Shown: positions 1 through 8,890, numbered from the stretch's first letter. The stretch: DNA of 64,000 nt from Burkholderiales bacterium (GCA_027493935.1 JAOSJV010000001.1:930001-994000); one strand, 5' to 3'. Translations and numbers: made by a program. Notes: generated from the sequence alone by a model not told the origin.

Positions 1-125
1 GCTTCGTGCGCCTCGCCGACGCGATCGGCATTCCCTACACCACGGCGGCGCGCGGTCAGGACGTGCCGGAGCTGCGCGAGGCGGCCGGCATCAACGCCTT
101 CCACCGCGTGCGCGGCGACGCATAG
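1..125 (+). CDS. C-terminal end of an unidentified protein (partial)
   Basis: The window opens inside an open frame that ends at a TAG at 123-125. About 40 codons are visible, ending in NAFHRVRGDA, with the strong G/C third-position bias seen in genes here. No motif is recognisable in so short a tail, so I give no function. It runs co-directionally toward the MFS gene but is separated from it by about 250 bases filled with three copies of a dispersed repeat, so co-transcription is uncertain. Confidence 0.45.
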   Translation, partial: FVRLADAIGIPYTTAARGQDVPELREAAGINAFHRVRGDA

Positions 126-134
126 CGCCGGTGT

Positions 135-316
135 TCCCCTCCTCTTCGAGGAGGGGCGGCTGCGGAGCAGCCGGGGTGGTGCGGGCGCGGGGAGAATCGC
201 TGTCGTCGCAACCACCCCCCGGCCTGCGGCCGGACCCCTCCTTGGCAAGGAGGGGTCGGCGCTATCGCGCCGAACCACTCCGCCGGCTTCGCCGGCACCC
301 CTTGAGAAGGAGGGGA
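135..316. repeat. Three copies of a palindromic dispersed repeat (family A)
   Basis: Three related units lie at about 135-180, 211-260 (opposite orientation) and 274-316. Each pairs a short hairpin such as CCCCTCC..GGAGGGG with a GC-rich hairpin and a CGGGGTGGT or ACCACCCCGG block. The same unit recurs near 8990, 21799, 37744-37933 and 59061. It fills the gap between the first gene and the MFS transporter. No coding signal is seen here. Confidence 0.8.
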
Positions 317-376
317 CCAGACCGGTCAACCCCGCCGCCCTGCTACCATACGCGCGGTTCCCCTCCTTCCTTCTCC

Positions 377-1747
377 ATGCAGTCCGACACGCTTCGCTCG
401 CGCATGTCGCGCGAGGAGCTCCGCGCCAGCCTGTCGCTCGCATCGCTCTTCGCGCTGCGCATGCTCGGGCTGTTCCTGATCCTGCCGGTCTTCGCGGTGC
501 ACGCGCCGCAGCTCGCTGGCGGCGACAACCTCGTGCTGGTCGGCCTCGCGCTCGGCGCGTACGGCCTGACGCAGGCGCTGCTGCAGATCCCGTTCGGCAT
601 CGCGTCGGACCGCTATGGCCGCAAGCGCGTGATCGTCCTCGGGCTCGTGCTGTTCGCGGCGGGCGGATTCGTCGCCGCCGCCGCGACCGACATCTACTGG
701 ACGATCGTCGGCCGCGCGGTGCAGGGCGCCGGCGCGATTTCGGCCGCGGTCACCGCGTTCGTGGCCGACCTCACGCGCGACGAGCAGCGCACCAAGGCGA
801 TGGCGATCATCGGCGCGTCGATCGGCGCCATGTTCGCCGTCTCGCTGGTGGCGGCGCCCGCGCTGTACCGCGCGATCGGCATGTCCGGGATCTTCGCGCT
901 CACCGGCGTGCTGGCCGTGGCGGCGATCGTGATGGTGCTCGGGATCGTGCCCGCCGAGCCGGCGCGCCGCCCCGAGGCGCCGCCGGAGGCTGGGTTCGGC
1001 GCGGTGCTCGCCGAGGGCGAGCTCGCGCGGCTCGACTTCGGTGTGTTCGCGCTGCACGCGGTGCAGATGGCCATGTTCGTGGTCGTGCCGCACGCGCTCG
1101 TTGCGAGGGGCGGATTGCCGGTCGCCGAGCACTGGAAAGTGTACCTGCCCGCACTCGCCGCCTCGCTCGTGCTGATCCTGCCGGTGATCCTGCACGTCGA
1201 GCGCAAGCGCCAGGTGAAGGCCGCGTTCCTCGGCGCGATCGCGCTCCTTGCGCTCGTGCAGGGCGGCTTCCTCGCCTTCGGCGGCACCCTGGCCGGGCTC
1301 GCGGTGCTGCTCGTCGCGTTCTTCGCCGCGTTCAACGTGCTCGAGGCGGTCCTGCCGTCGCTCGTGTCGCGCGCCGCGCCCGCCGCCGCACGGGGTGCCG
1401 CGCTCGGCATCTATAATACGAGCCAGTCGCTGGGCCTCTTCGCGGGCGGCGCGATCGGCGGGTGGATCGCGCAGGGGGCCGGCGCCGGCGGCGTGCACCT
1501 GTCCGCGGCGGGGCTGACGGCGGTCTGGGCGATCATCGCGGCCTCGATGCGCGTGCCGCCGCACACCGCCAGCCGGACGATTCAGATCGGACGGGTGGAC
1601 GATCCGGAGCGGCTGCGCGCCGCGCTCGCGCGTGTCAACGGTGTGCGCGAAGCGATCGTTATCCCGGAGCGTGGGGTGGCGCACCTGACGGTCACGCCCG
1701 GCTGGGACGAGCGGAGCGTGGAAGAACTCGTTCGAGGAGGAGCGTAA
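377..1747 (+). CDS. yajR: MFS transporter, YajR-like
   Basis: This encodes a 456-residue major facilitator, probably a 12-helix inner-membrane exporter. The region after the start is strongly hydrophobic and carries the MFS loop 2-3 signature as [10 protein letters not shown]. After the last helix a soluble tail of about 55 residues ([19 protein letters not shown] onward) resembles the ferredoxin-like YAM domain of E. coli YajR. The substrate is unknown. The ATG at 377 is chosen because upstream in-frame sequence is repeat-derived and hydrophilic; an ATG nine codons later is an alternative. The stop overlaps the ssb start by one base (TAATG), implying translational coupling. Confidence 0.85.
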   Translation: MQSDTLRSRMSREELRASLSLASLFALRMLGLFLILPVFAVHAPQLAGGDNLVLVGLALGAYGLTQALLQIPFGIASDRYGRKRVIVLGLVLFAAGGFVAAAATDIYWTIVGRAVQGAGAISAAVTAFVADLTRDEQRTKAMAIIGASIGAMFAVSLVAAPALYRAIGMSGIFALTGVLAVAAIVMVLGIVPAEPARRPEAPPEAGFGAVLAEGELARLDFGVFALHAVQMAMFVVVPHALVARGGLPVAEHWKVYLPALAASLVLILPVILHVERKRQVKAAFLGAIALLALVQGGFLAFGGTLAGLAVLLVAFFAAFNVLEAVLPSLVSRAAPAAARGAALGIYNTSQSLGLFAGGAIGGWIAQGAGAGGVHLSAAGLTAVWAIIAASMRVPPHTASRTIQIGRVDDPERLRAALARVNGVREAIVIPERGVAHLTVTPGWDERSVEELVRGGA

Positions 1748-2196
1748 TGGCATCGGTCAACAAGGTCATCCTGATCGGCAATCTCGGCGCCGACCCCGAG
1801 ACGCGGTATTCGCCCGACGGCGCAGCGATCGCCAACATCCGTATCGCCACCACCGAGAAATGGAAGGACAAGGGCTCGGGCGAGATGCGCGAGCAGACCG
1901 AGTGGCACCGCGTGGTGTTCTTCGGTCGCCTGGCGGAGATTGCGGGCGAGTACCTGAAGAAGGGCTCGCCGGTGTACGTCGAGGGCCGGCTGCGCACGCG
2001 CAAGTGGACCGACAAGGAAGGCAACGACCGCTACACCACCGAGATTACGGCGGACGCGATGCAGCTCCTCGGCAGCCGCGGCGGCGCGGGTGAGCCCCGC
2101 GAGGCCGCCGCGGCGGGCGAGGCCGCGCCGGCGCGCGGCGCCGGCAAGAGACCGGCCGGCGGGCTCAGCGACATGGAGGACGATATTCCGTTCTGA
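1747..2196 (+). CDS. ssb: Single-stranded DNA-binding protein
   Basis: The 149-residue protein starts [18 protein letters not shown], the canonical bacterial SSB N-terminus, and has an OB-fold over roughly residues 1-110. A Gly/Ala/Pro-rich linker follows, and the protein ends in the acidic tip DMEDDIPF that docks replication and repair partners. It coats ssDNA as a tetramer. Length and both ends match the family, and no frame problem is seen. It follows the MFS gene with a one-base overlap, an arrangement I know from other betaproteobacteria. Confidence 0.97.
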   Translation: MASVNKVILIGNLGADPETRYSPDGAAIANIRIATTEKWKDKGSGEMREQTEWHRVVFFGRLAEIAGEYLKKGSPVYVEGRLRTRKWTDKEGNDRYTTEITADAMQLLGSRGGAGEPREAAAAGEAAPARGAGKRPAGGLSDMEDDIPF

Positions 2197-2211
2197 GGCG
2201 GGTGGCCCGCC
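2197..2211 (+). terminator. Hairpin directly after ssb
   Basis: GGCGGG and CCCGCC form a perfect 6-bp stem with a TGG loop, starting one base after the ssb stop codon. No U-run follows, so intrinsic termination would be weak. It may be a transcript-end stabilising hairpin. Confidence 0.35.
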
Positions 2212-2448
2212 GCCCTCGGCGTCTTCACGCGGCGCATTCCCGGTTCTCGCAAGACCTTGGTCGTGGGGACAAGGGGAAGGTCCCGTGTCTTGTTATCTTC
2301 CCTTTGGAGCACGACGGGTGGACCCGCTCGGCGCGGCGTCCCGGGGTGGCCGCAACACGCGCGGTGTCGGGCCGCGCAGGGGCTTGAAACCGCCCCGCAA
2401 GGCCCCGATTTCGCGAGGGAAAACCGGAGTTTCCGCAAGGGCTTCCGG

Positions 2449-2454
2449 TATAAT
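2449..2454 (+). promoter_or_regulatory. Consensus -10 box for the fmdB-DUF502-aspS run
   Basis: A perfect TATAAT lies 40 bases before the GTG start of the zinc-ribbon gene, inside a 280-base gap after ssb. No good -35 is visible at 16-18 bases. TTTCCG at 2430 is the nearest candidate, with a short spacer. Given how rare TATAAT is in DNA this GC-rich, a promoter for the downstream run is likely. Confidence 0.5.
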
Positions 2455-2493
2455 TCGTCCCCTTTGCCGTACCAGACCCATCGGGAGGTCGCC

Positions 2494-2814
2494 GTGCCGA
2501 TCTACGAATACCGGTGCTCGAGCTGCGGGCACCAGCAGGAGTACATCCAGAAAGTCTCCGATCCCATTCTCACGACCTGTCCGGCGTGTGCCCGGGAGAC
2601 ATACGCGAAGATGCTGACCGCGGCCGGGTTTCAGCTGAAGGGCAGCGGTTGGTACGCGACCGATTTCAAGAACTCCGGTACAAAGCCGGCCCCGAAGCCC
2701 GTCGAGAAGACCGACAAGCCCGCGGCCGACAAGCCCGCCGCCACCCCGGGCAGCGATGCCAAGGCGGCGGCCCCTGCGGTGCTGCCTGCGCCTGCTCCTG
2801 ACCGCGGCGCTTGA
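2494..2814 (+). CDS. FmdB-type zinc-ribbon protein
   Basis: This is a 106-residue FmdB/CxxC zinc-ribbon family protein beginning VPIYEYRCSSCGHQQEY. Two CxxC pairs (CSSC near residue 8 and CPAC near residue 33) would bind one zinc. The tail after residue 60 is Pro/Ala/Lys-rich and disordered. FmdB was named as a formamidase regulator, but the family role is unsettled. The GTG at 2494 is chosen because GGGAGG lies five bases upstream and the family start PIYEY follows directly. The fmdB-DUF502-aspS order is common in betaproteobacteria. Confidence 0.85.
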   Translation: MPIYEYRCSSCGHQQEYIQKVSDPILTTCPACARETYAKMLTAAGFQLKGSGWYATDFKNSGTKPAPKPVEKTDKPAADKPAATPGSDAKAAAPAVLPAPAPDRGA

Positions 2815-2876
2815 CCCCTTCGTCGCGGGCGCGCCGCCTCCGGGCGGCGGTGCCCGCCTACGGCCGCACCTCCTTC

Positions 2877-3557
2877 GTGAAGCGCTACCTCGTCACCGGG
2901 CTCCTGATCTGGATCCCGCTTGCGATCACCCTGTGGGTGCTGCATCTGCTCGTGACGACGATGGACGGCTCGCTCGACCTGCTGCCGCCGAGGCTGCAGC
3001 CCGAGGCGCTCATCGGCACGCGTATCCCGGGGCTCGGGGTCATTCTCACGATCCTCGTGGTGCTCCTCACCGGCGTGCTCGCATCGAACATCTTCGGGCA
3101 GCGCATAGTGCAGCTCTGGGAGAGCCTGCTCAGGCGCATTCCGGTCGTGAACACGATCTACCACGGCGTGAAGCAAGTGAGCGACACGCTGTTCAAGCCC
3201 GGCGGCCAGGCGTTCCGCAAGGCGCTGCTCGTCGAGTGGCCGCGCGAGGGCACCTGGACGATTGCGTTCCTGACCGGCACGCCCGGCGGCGACGTGGCGA
3301 CGCACCTCGCGGGTGACTACGTCAGCGTCTACGTGCCGACGACGCCGAACCCGACCGGCGGCTATTTCGTCATGCTGCCGCGCGCGGACGTGATCGAGCT
3401 CGACATGACGGTCGACGAGGCCCTCGAGTACATCATCTCGATGGGCGTCGCGCCGCCGCGCGGCACGCGCAAGGCGGCGCGCAGCGCGGGGCCGAGCGCA
3501 CTCGAGCGCCCGCACGGGCCCGCTGCCGACGTGGAGCGGCACGCGGGCGGCTCGTGA
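2877..3557 (+). CDS. DUF502 integral membrane protein
   Basis: A DUF502-family membrane protein of about 226 residues. Two hydrophobic segments are clear: [19 protein letters not shown] near the start and [19 protein letters not shown] near residue 60. A soluble region with [17 protein letters not shown], typical of the family, follows. Function is unknown. The open frame extends back to a TTG at 2811 overlapping the fmdB stop. I place the start at the GTG at 2877 because homologues begin at the KRYLVTG block, but no clear ribosome site decides this. The last 30 residues are low-complexity. Confidence 0.8.
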   Translation: MKRYLVTGLLIWIPLAITLWVLHLLVTTMDGSLDLLPPRLQPEALIGTRIPGLGVILTILVVLLTGVLASNIFGQRIVQLWESLLRRIPVVNTIYHGVKQVSDTLFKPGGQAFRKALLVEWPREGTWTIAFLTGTPGGDVATHLAGDYVSVYVPTTPNPTGGYFVMLPRADVIELDMTVDEALEYIISMGVAPPRGTRKAARSAGPSALERPHGPAADVERHAGGS

Positions 3558-3627
3558 CGCGACACGGCCCCGAATCGTCGCACGCCCTGTCTTCCCACCT
3601 CCCGCCCCTCACCCCACACGCCGAAGC

Positions 3628-5409
3628 ATGCGAACCCATTACTGCGGCCAGGTGACCGCCGCGCACGTCGACCAGACCGTCTCGCTCTATGGCTGGGCGC
3701 ACCGGCGGCGCGACCACGGCGGGGGTGATCTTCATCGACCTGCGCGACCGCGAGGGGCTGGTGCAGGTGGTCTGCGACCCGGACCGCGCGGCGACCTTCG
3801 CGACCGCCGAGCGCGTGCGCAGCGAGTACTGCCTGCGCGTCGCCGGCCGGGTGCGCCGCCGACCGGAAGGCACGATCAACCCGAACCTCGGCTCGGGCGA
3901 GGTCGAAGTGCTCGCGCACGAGCTCGAGGTACTGAACCCGTCGTCGACGCCGCCGTTCCAGCTCGACGACGAGAACCTGAACGAGAACGTGCGGCTCACG
4001 CACCGAGTCATCGATCTGCGCCGACCGCAGATGCAGCGCAACCTGATCCTGCGCCACAAGGTGGCGATGGCGGTGCGCCGCTATTTCGACGCGCGCGGTT
4101 TCATCGATATCGAGACGCCGACGCTCACGCGCAGCACGCCCGAGGGCGCGCGCGACTACCTGGTGCCCTCGCGCATCTACCCGGGGCACTTCTATGCACT
4201 GCCGCAGTCGCCGCAGCTCTTCAAGCAGATGCTGATGGTGGCGGGCTTCGACCGCTACTACCAGATCGTGAAGTGCTTCCGCGACGAGGACCAGCGCGCC
4301 GACCGCCAGGCCGAGTTCACCCAGATCGACGTCGAGACCTCGTTTCTCGGCGAGGCCGAGATCCGCGCGATCATGGAAGGCATGGTGCGCGAGGTTTTCG
4401 GCGAGGCGATCGGCGTCGCGTTGCCCGATCCGTTCCCGGTGCTCACGTACGCCGAGGCAATGCGCGACTACGGCTCCGACAAGCCCGACCTGCGCGTCAC
4501 GCTCAAGCTCGCCGAGCTCACCGACCTCGTGCGCACGGTCGATTTCAAGGTGTTCCGCGCCGCCGCCGAGCTCGCCGACGGCCGTGTCGCCGCACTGCGC
4601 ATCCCGGGCGGCGGCGCGAGCCTCACCCGCAAAGAGATCGACGACTACACGGGGTTCGTCGGCATCTACGGCGCAAAGGGGCTCGCCTACATCAAGGTGA
4701 ACGACGCTGCGAAGCCGAACGAGGAGGGGCTGCAGTCGCCGATCGTGAAGTTCCTGCGTGAGGACGTGCTGCGCGCGATCCTCGAGCGTACTGGAGCGTG
4801 CACCGGCGATCTGGTCTTCTTCGGTGCCGACCGGGCGAAGGTCGTGAACGACGCGCTCGGCGCGCTGCGAGTCAAGCTCGGCCACGAGAAGGGCCATGTC
4901 GCGGCGGGCTGGCGCCCGGCCTGGTGGTGGACTTCCCCATGTTCGAGTGGGACGAGGAAGCGAAGCGCTGGGGCGCCGTGCACCACCCGTTCACCGCGCC
5001 CAAGGACGGCCACGAGGACTTGCTCGAGACCGATCCGGCGCGCGCGCTCGCCAAGGCGTACGACGTGACGCTGAACGGCTGGGAGATCGGCGGCGGCTCG
5101 GTGCGGATCCACCGCGCGGAGGTCCAGTCGAAGGTCTTCGCTGCGCTCGGCATCGGCGCCGAGGAGGCGCGCGCGAAGTTCGGCTTCCTGCTGGACGCGC
5201 TGCAGTACGGCGCGCCGCCGCACGGCGGCATCGCCTTCGGGCTCGATCGCATGACCGCGCTCATGTGCGGCGCCGACTCGATCCGCGACGTGATCGCGTT
5301 CCCGAAGACGCAACGCGGCCAGTGCCTGCTCACGCAGGCACCGAGCCCGGCCGACGAGCGGCAGCTGCGCGAGCTGCATCTGCGGGTGCGCGAGCAGGCG
5401 AAGCCATAG
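3628..5409 (+). CDS. aspS: Aspartyl-tRNA synthetase (two compensating frameshifts)
   Basis: A class II AspRS of the bacterial type, about 593 residues. It has an N-terminal OB anticodon-binding domain (MRTHYCGQV start), motif 2 as [18 protein letters not shown], a GAD insert domain and motif 3 as [13 protein letters not shown]. It charges tRNA-Asp, probably also tRNA-Asn in this group. The frame breaks twice: an extra G in the G5 run at 3721-3725 and a missing G near 4922 in CTGGTGGTGG. The two restore the original frame. As the gene is essential and otherwise perfect, sequencing error is the simplest reading. Confidence 0.93.
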
Positions 5410-5410
5410 T

Positions 5411-5514
5411 TGCCGCAGAGGCGCGGAGATCGCAGGGTGCCGCAATCGGGTCGCGCTGTGACGAGGGCGCTGGCGGCCATCGGGGCCCTCTGCGCGCTCT
5501 GCGCCTCTACGGCA
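5411..5514. repeat. Inverted GCAGAGGCGC repeat overlapping the RNase signal peptide
   Basis: The left arm (5411-5437) starts TGCCGCAGAGGCGCGGAG. The right arm (about 5486-5514) is its imperfect reverse complement, ending CTCTACGGCA. The arms are about 50 bases apart. Similar GCGCAGAGGGCAGAG sequence lies at 8891-8926. The right arm encodes the ALCALCAST core of the downstream signal peptide. Confidence 0.6.
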
Positions 5515-5853
5515 AGCCTCGCGGCGCCGGCCGAGGCGCAGGTGGCCATGGGGGCGCGGCCCGAGGCTTCCGTGCGCACGCGCGAGATCGCCGCGGCGCA
5601 GCTCCCGCACGAGGCGCGCGAGACGCTCGCACTGATCAAGCGCGGGGGCCCGTACCTCTACCGCAAGGACGGCAGCCGTTTCGGCAACCGCGAGAAGCTC
5701 CTGCCCGCGAAGCCGCGCGGCTACTATCGCGAGTACACTGTGCCCACGCCGGGCGCGCGCGACCGCGGCGCACGGCGGATCGTCGCGGGCCGGGGCGGAG
5801 AGTACTATTACACCGATGACCACTACTCGAGTTTCCGGCGCATCCGCGAGTGA
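5458..5853 (+). CDS. Secreted guanyl-specific ribonuclease (RNase Sa/N1 family)
   Basis: The 131-residue product has a signal peptide (about residues 1-28, core ALAAIGALCALCASTASLAA) and a C-terminal microbial RNase domain. The block GYYREYTVPTPGARDRGARR holds the general-base Glu and both active-site Arg residues of the RNase Sa type. YYYTDDHYSSF holds the catalytic His. These enzymes cleave RNA after guanosine. The usual disulfide cysteines of RNase Sa are absent. The GTG at 5458 is chosen so the signal peptide is N-terminal; a TTG at 5410 abuts the aspS stop. A barstar-family gene follows 18 bases later, which supports the assignment. Confidence 0.85.
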   Translation: MTRALAAIGALCALCASTASLAAPAEAQVAMGARPEASVRTREIAAAQLPHEARETLALIKRGGPYLYRKDGSRFGNREKLLPAKPRGYYREYTVPTPGARDRGARRIVAGRGGEYYYTDDHYSSFRRIRE

Positions 5854-5871
5854 TGCCCGGCGCGCGGGCGA

Positions 5872-6339
5872 ATGAGGCGAGTGACCCAGGTGAGCGAGCA
5901 GGCGGGCTACGAAGAGGTCCTGGCTGATGCCGGGCAGGCCGGTATCTACCAGCTGCCCGCCGACGACGCGGCGCTCGAGGCCGCTGCGCTTGGCGGCGAT
6001 TTCGCCGTCTGGCGGGTCGATCTCGCCGGCGTGCGGGGCAAGCAGGAGCTGCTCGACGCGGTCGCGCGCGAGCTCGCGTTTCCGGAGTGGTTCGGCTCGA
6101 ACTGGGACGCCTTCGAGGACTGCCTCACCGATCTCGCGTGGTGCGTCGCCTCGGGCTACGTCCTGATCCTGGAAAACGCCGGCGGCTTCGCCGCGGCGGA
6201 TCCGGACGTGTTCGAGACCGCGCTCGAGGTCTTCGACGCGGCCGCCGAGTACTGGTACGACGAGGATGTGCCGTTCTGGGTGTTCATCGGCGGGGTCGAG
6301 TTCTCGCAGTTCGACATCCCCGCGCTCGGCGAGGAATGA
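5872..6339 (+). CDS. Barstar-family ribonuclease inhibitor
   Basis: A 155-residue acidic cytoplasmic protein. The barstar domain spans about residues 43-145, with FPEWFGSNWDAFEDCLTDL matching the barstar loop-helix that plugs the RNase active site; its two Asp residues correspond to barstar Asp35 and Asp39. It very likely neutralises the RNase encoded just upstream before export. There is an N-terminal extension of about 40 residues compared with barstar itself. The ATG at 5872 is used; a GTG at 5881 is possible. The stop overlaps the nudB start (ATGA), so immunity is translationally coupled to a housekeeping gene. Confidence 0.9.
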   Translation: MRRVTQVSEQAGYEEVLADAGQAGIYQLPADDAALEAAALGGDFAVWRVDLAGVRGKQELLDAVARELAFPEWFGSNWDAFEDCLTDLAWCVASGYVLILENAGGFAAADPDVFETALEVFDAAAEYWYDEDVPFWVFIGGVEFSQFDIPALGEE

Positions 6340-6812
6340 TCGCGCCCGGCGCGGCGCCGCCGCCCTACAAGATCCCCCTCTCGGTCCTGGTGGTCATCCA
6401 CACGCCGACGCTCGAAGTGCTGCTGCTCGAGCGGGCGCCCTGGCGCGGCTATTGGCAGTCGGTGACCGGCAGCGTCGACCGCGAGGAAGAACCGCTCGCC
6501 GCGACCGCGGCGCGCGAGGTGATGGAGGAGACCGGGATCGACGCGCGGGCGCACTGGCTCGTCGACTGGAAGATCACGAACCGATTCGAGATCTTCCGCC
6601 AGTGGCGCTCGCGCTATGCTCCCGGCGTGACCCATAACGTAGAGCACGTGTTCGGGCTCACCGTGCCGGCACCGCTGCCAGTGCGGCTCGATCCGCGCGA
6701 GCACTGCGCGTTCGCCTGGGTGGCGTGGCGCGAAGCCGCCGACAAGTGCTTTTCCTGGTCGAACCGCGACGCGATCCTCATGCTGCCCGAGCGGGCTGCG
6801 GCCTCGCCCTGA
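6336..6812 (+). CDS. nudB: Dihydroneopterin triphosphate diphosphatase (Nudix)
   Basis: A 158-residue Nudix hydrolase that would remove pyrophosphate from dihydroneopterin triphosphate in folate synthesis. The Nudix box is complete, starting at GSVDREEEPLAATAAREVM and continuing EETGI. The N-terminal YKIPLSVLVVIHTP and late W-x-N-R-D segments fit NudB. Its position after aspS, as in many Gammaproteobacteria and Betaproteobacteria, supports the specific name. Start ATG 6336 overlaps the barstar stop by four bases. Confidence 0.9.
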   Translation: MIAPGAAPPPYKIPLSVLVVIHTPTLEVLLLERAPWRGYWQSVTGSVDREEEPLAATAAREVMEETGIDARAHWLVDWKITNRFEIFRQWRSRYAPGVTHNVEHVFGLTVPAPLPVRLDPREHCAFAWVAWREAADKCFSWSNRDAILMLPERAAASP

Positions 6813-6869
6813 CCGCCGTCCGAGGAATGCAGCCCCGCTCGTGCCACCGGCCTGTGCGCACCACGGTTT

Positions 6870-6909
6870 GGGGGATATACAAGGGGCAATTCGCCCCTCG
6901 TTCGTACGA
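6870..6909 (+). promoter_or_regulatory. Conserved hairpin-plus-palindrome element, copy 1
   Basis: The element reads GGGGGATATACA, then a hairpin with stem AGGGGC/GCCCCT and loop AATTC, then CGT leading into the 8-base palindrome TCGTACGA at 6902-6909. A second copy lies at 29808-29847 on the minus strand. Outside the stem and loop the two copies are nearly identical. This copy ends 56 bases before the start of the phosphatase-family gene and points the same way. It could be a 5-prime UTR RNA structure or a protein-binding site. Confidence 0.55.
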
Positions 6910-6965
6910 TCTCAGTTGACGAAGAAGCACGGCCGCGATTCCAAGATAGCTTCCAGGCTTCAGAG

Positions 6966-7712
6966 ATGGATCTGCACATCGCAAGCTACAACATCCACAA
7001 GGGCTTCTCGTACTTCAACCGTCGCATGGTGATCCACGAGCTGCGCGACCGGCTGCGTGCGGTCAACCCGGACATCGTGTTCCTGCAGGAGGTCCAGGGC
7101 GAGCACGCCGCGCACGCGCACCGCTTCCACAACTGGCCCGACGAGCCGCAGTACGAGTTCCTCGCCGACTCGGTGTGGCCCGACTACGCCTACGGCCGCA
7201 ACGCCGTGTACGACCACGGCCACCACGGCAACGCCATCCTGTCGCGCTTCCCGATCGTGGCCGCGGACAACCAGGACATATCGACGCACCCGTTCGAGAG
7301 CCGCGGTCTGCTGTATTGCGAGCTGCGCATCCCGCGCAGGAAGATCTCGGTGCACTGCGTTTGCGTGCACTTCGGACTCGACGAGCGCGCGCGGCGCCAG
7401 CAGGTGCACGCGCTGATCCAGCGCATCCTCGAAATGGTGCCGGACGAGGCGCCGCTCATCATCGCCGGCGACTTCAACGACTGGCGTAACCGCGCCGGGC
7501 GGGCGCTCGCCGCCGAGCTCGGGGTAAGCGAGGTGTTCCGCGACCATCGCGGCCGCCCCGCGCGCAGCTTTCCGAGCCGGCTGCCGATCCTGCGGCTCGA
7601 CCGCATCTACGTGCGCGGCTTCTCGATCAATCACGCCGAGGTGCACCACGGGCACGCTTGGTCGCGCATCTCCGACCACGCGATGCTCTCGGCGCGACTC
7701 GCGATGGGATGA
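6966..7712 (+). CDS. Endonuclease/exonuclease/phosphatase family protein (YbhP-like)
   Basis: A 248-residue EEP-superfamily protein. It starts with MDLHIASYNIHKGF (the N-x-H motif), has FLQEVQG (metal-binding Glu), HFGLDERARRQQ, the AGDFNDWRN catalytic block and SDHAMLSARL (terminal Asp-His). The E. coli counterpart ybhP is also adjacent to clsB, so a link to phospholipid or inositol-phosphate-type substrates is plausible but unproven. The stop overlaps the clsB start as ATGA. The gene is preceded by the conserved element at 6870-6909. Confidence 0.85.
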   Translation: MDLHIASYNIHKGFSYFNRRMVIHELRDRLRAVNPDIVFLQEVQGEHAAHAHRFHNWPDEPQYEFLADSVWPDYAYGRNAVYDHGHHGNAILSRFPIVAADNQDISTHPFESRGLLYCELRIPRRKISVHCVCVHFGLDERARRQQVHALIQRILEMVPDEAPLIIAGDFNDWRNRAGRALAAELGVSEVFRDHRGRPARSFPSRLPILRLDRIYVRGFSINHAEVHHGHAWSRISDHAMLSARLAMG

Positions 7713-8868
7713 CGCTCGATTTCGCCGACGGCAACCGGCTGACGCGCTGCGCAGCGGTGCCGAGTACTTCCCCGCTCTCGAGCGTGAGATCGCGGGAGCC
7801 GCGCGTGAGATCTACCTCGAGACCTACATCTTCGCCGAGGACGATGCCGGCCACCGCATCGGCACCGCGCTCGTGGCCGCCGTGGCGCGCGGCGCGCGCG
7901 CGAACGTCATTGTCGACGGGTTCGGCTCGAGGCGCCTGCTCGGCGGGCTGCGCGACGCGCTTGCCGCAGGCGGCGTACGGCTGCTCGAGTTCCGCCCCGA
8001 CATCTACCCGTGGAACTTCGGCCGTCGCCGGCTGCGGCGCATGCACCGCAAGCTCGCCGTGATCGACGGCCGGGTCGCGTTCGTCGGCGGTATCAACGTC
8101 ATCGACGACATGCACACGCCCGGGCACACGCCGCCGCGGTTCGACTACGCGGTGCTCGTCGAGGGGCCGGTGCTGCGCGCGATCCACGAGCAGGCCGAGC
8201 ACCTGTGGAACGTGGTGGCGTGGGCGAACCTGCGCCAGGACTGGACGGTCACGCGCCGCGCGGTGCCGGTCGCCCGCCCGGTCGGGTTCCAGCGCGCCGC
8301 GTTCGTCGTGCGCGACAACTTCCGCCACCGCTCCGACATCGAGGACGCATACCTCGAGGCGATCGAGCGCGCCGAGGAGGAAATCGTGATCGCGAACGCG
8401 TACTTCTTCCCGGGGCGGCGCTTCCGCCGCGCGCTCACGCAGGCGGCGGGCCGTGGAGTGCGCGTCGTGCTGCTCCTGCAGGGCCGCGTAGAATACGTGC
8501 TCCTGCACTACGCGTCGCGCGCGCTGTACGGCGCGCTGCTCGAGGACGGCGTCGAGATCCAGGAGTACCGCAGGAGCTTTCTGCACGCCAAGGTCGCGGT
8601 GGTCGACGGCGAATGGGCGACGGTCGGCTCGTCGAACATCGATCCGTTCAGCCTGCTGCTCGGCCGCGAGGCGAACCTCGTCGTGAGCGACCGGCGCTTC
8701 GCGCAGGAGCTGCGCGAGAGCCTGTACCGCGCGATGGAGCAGGGCGCCGAGGCGGTCGAGCCGCAGCGCTGGCACCGGCAGCCGCTCCTGCGCCGGATCA
8801 AGATCTGGATCGCCTACGGCGTCGCGCGCTTCCTCATCGGGGTGTTCGGGTACGGGCGGTTGCACTGA
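7709..8868 (+). CDS. clsB: Cardiolipin synthase B (one frameshift)
   Basis: A phospholipase-D-superfamily cardiolipin synthase of about 386 residues with two HKD motifs, HRKLAVIDGRVAFVGG and HAKVAVVDGEWATVGSSNID. It condenses phosphatidyl donors to make cardiolipin at the inner membrane. The first dozen codons (MTLDFADGNRLT) and the remainder are in different frames. One base is missing near 7743-7746 in ACGCGCTGCGC, a probable sequencing error because both sides align to the family. ATG 7709 overlaps the preceding stop. A C-terminal hydrophobic helix (IWIAYGVARFLIGVFGYGRL) is typical. Confidence 0.9.
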
Positions 8869-8890
8869 CAGTCGGCGGTCGCCAGTGGGC

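Noticed and set aside
135-316. Possible CRISPR array from repeated palindromes
   Set aside because: Units vary in orientation and spacing, have no uniform spacers and occur all over the window with no cas genes.
326-1753. 475-residue open frame on the minus strand opposite the MFS gene
   Set aside because: It is an Arg/Glu/Asp-rich shadow of the MFS coding strand, with no family motif and no ribosome site.
6916-6948. Sigma70 promoter TTGACG with AAGATA before the YbhP-like gene
   Set aside because: The spacer would be about 21 bases, too long for a confident call.
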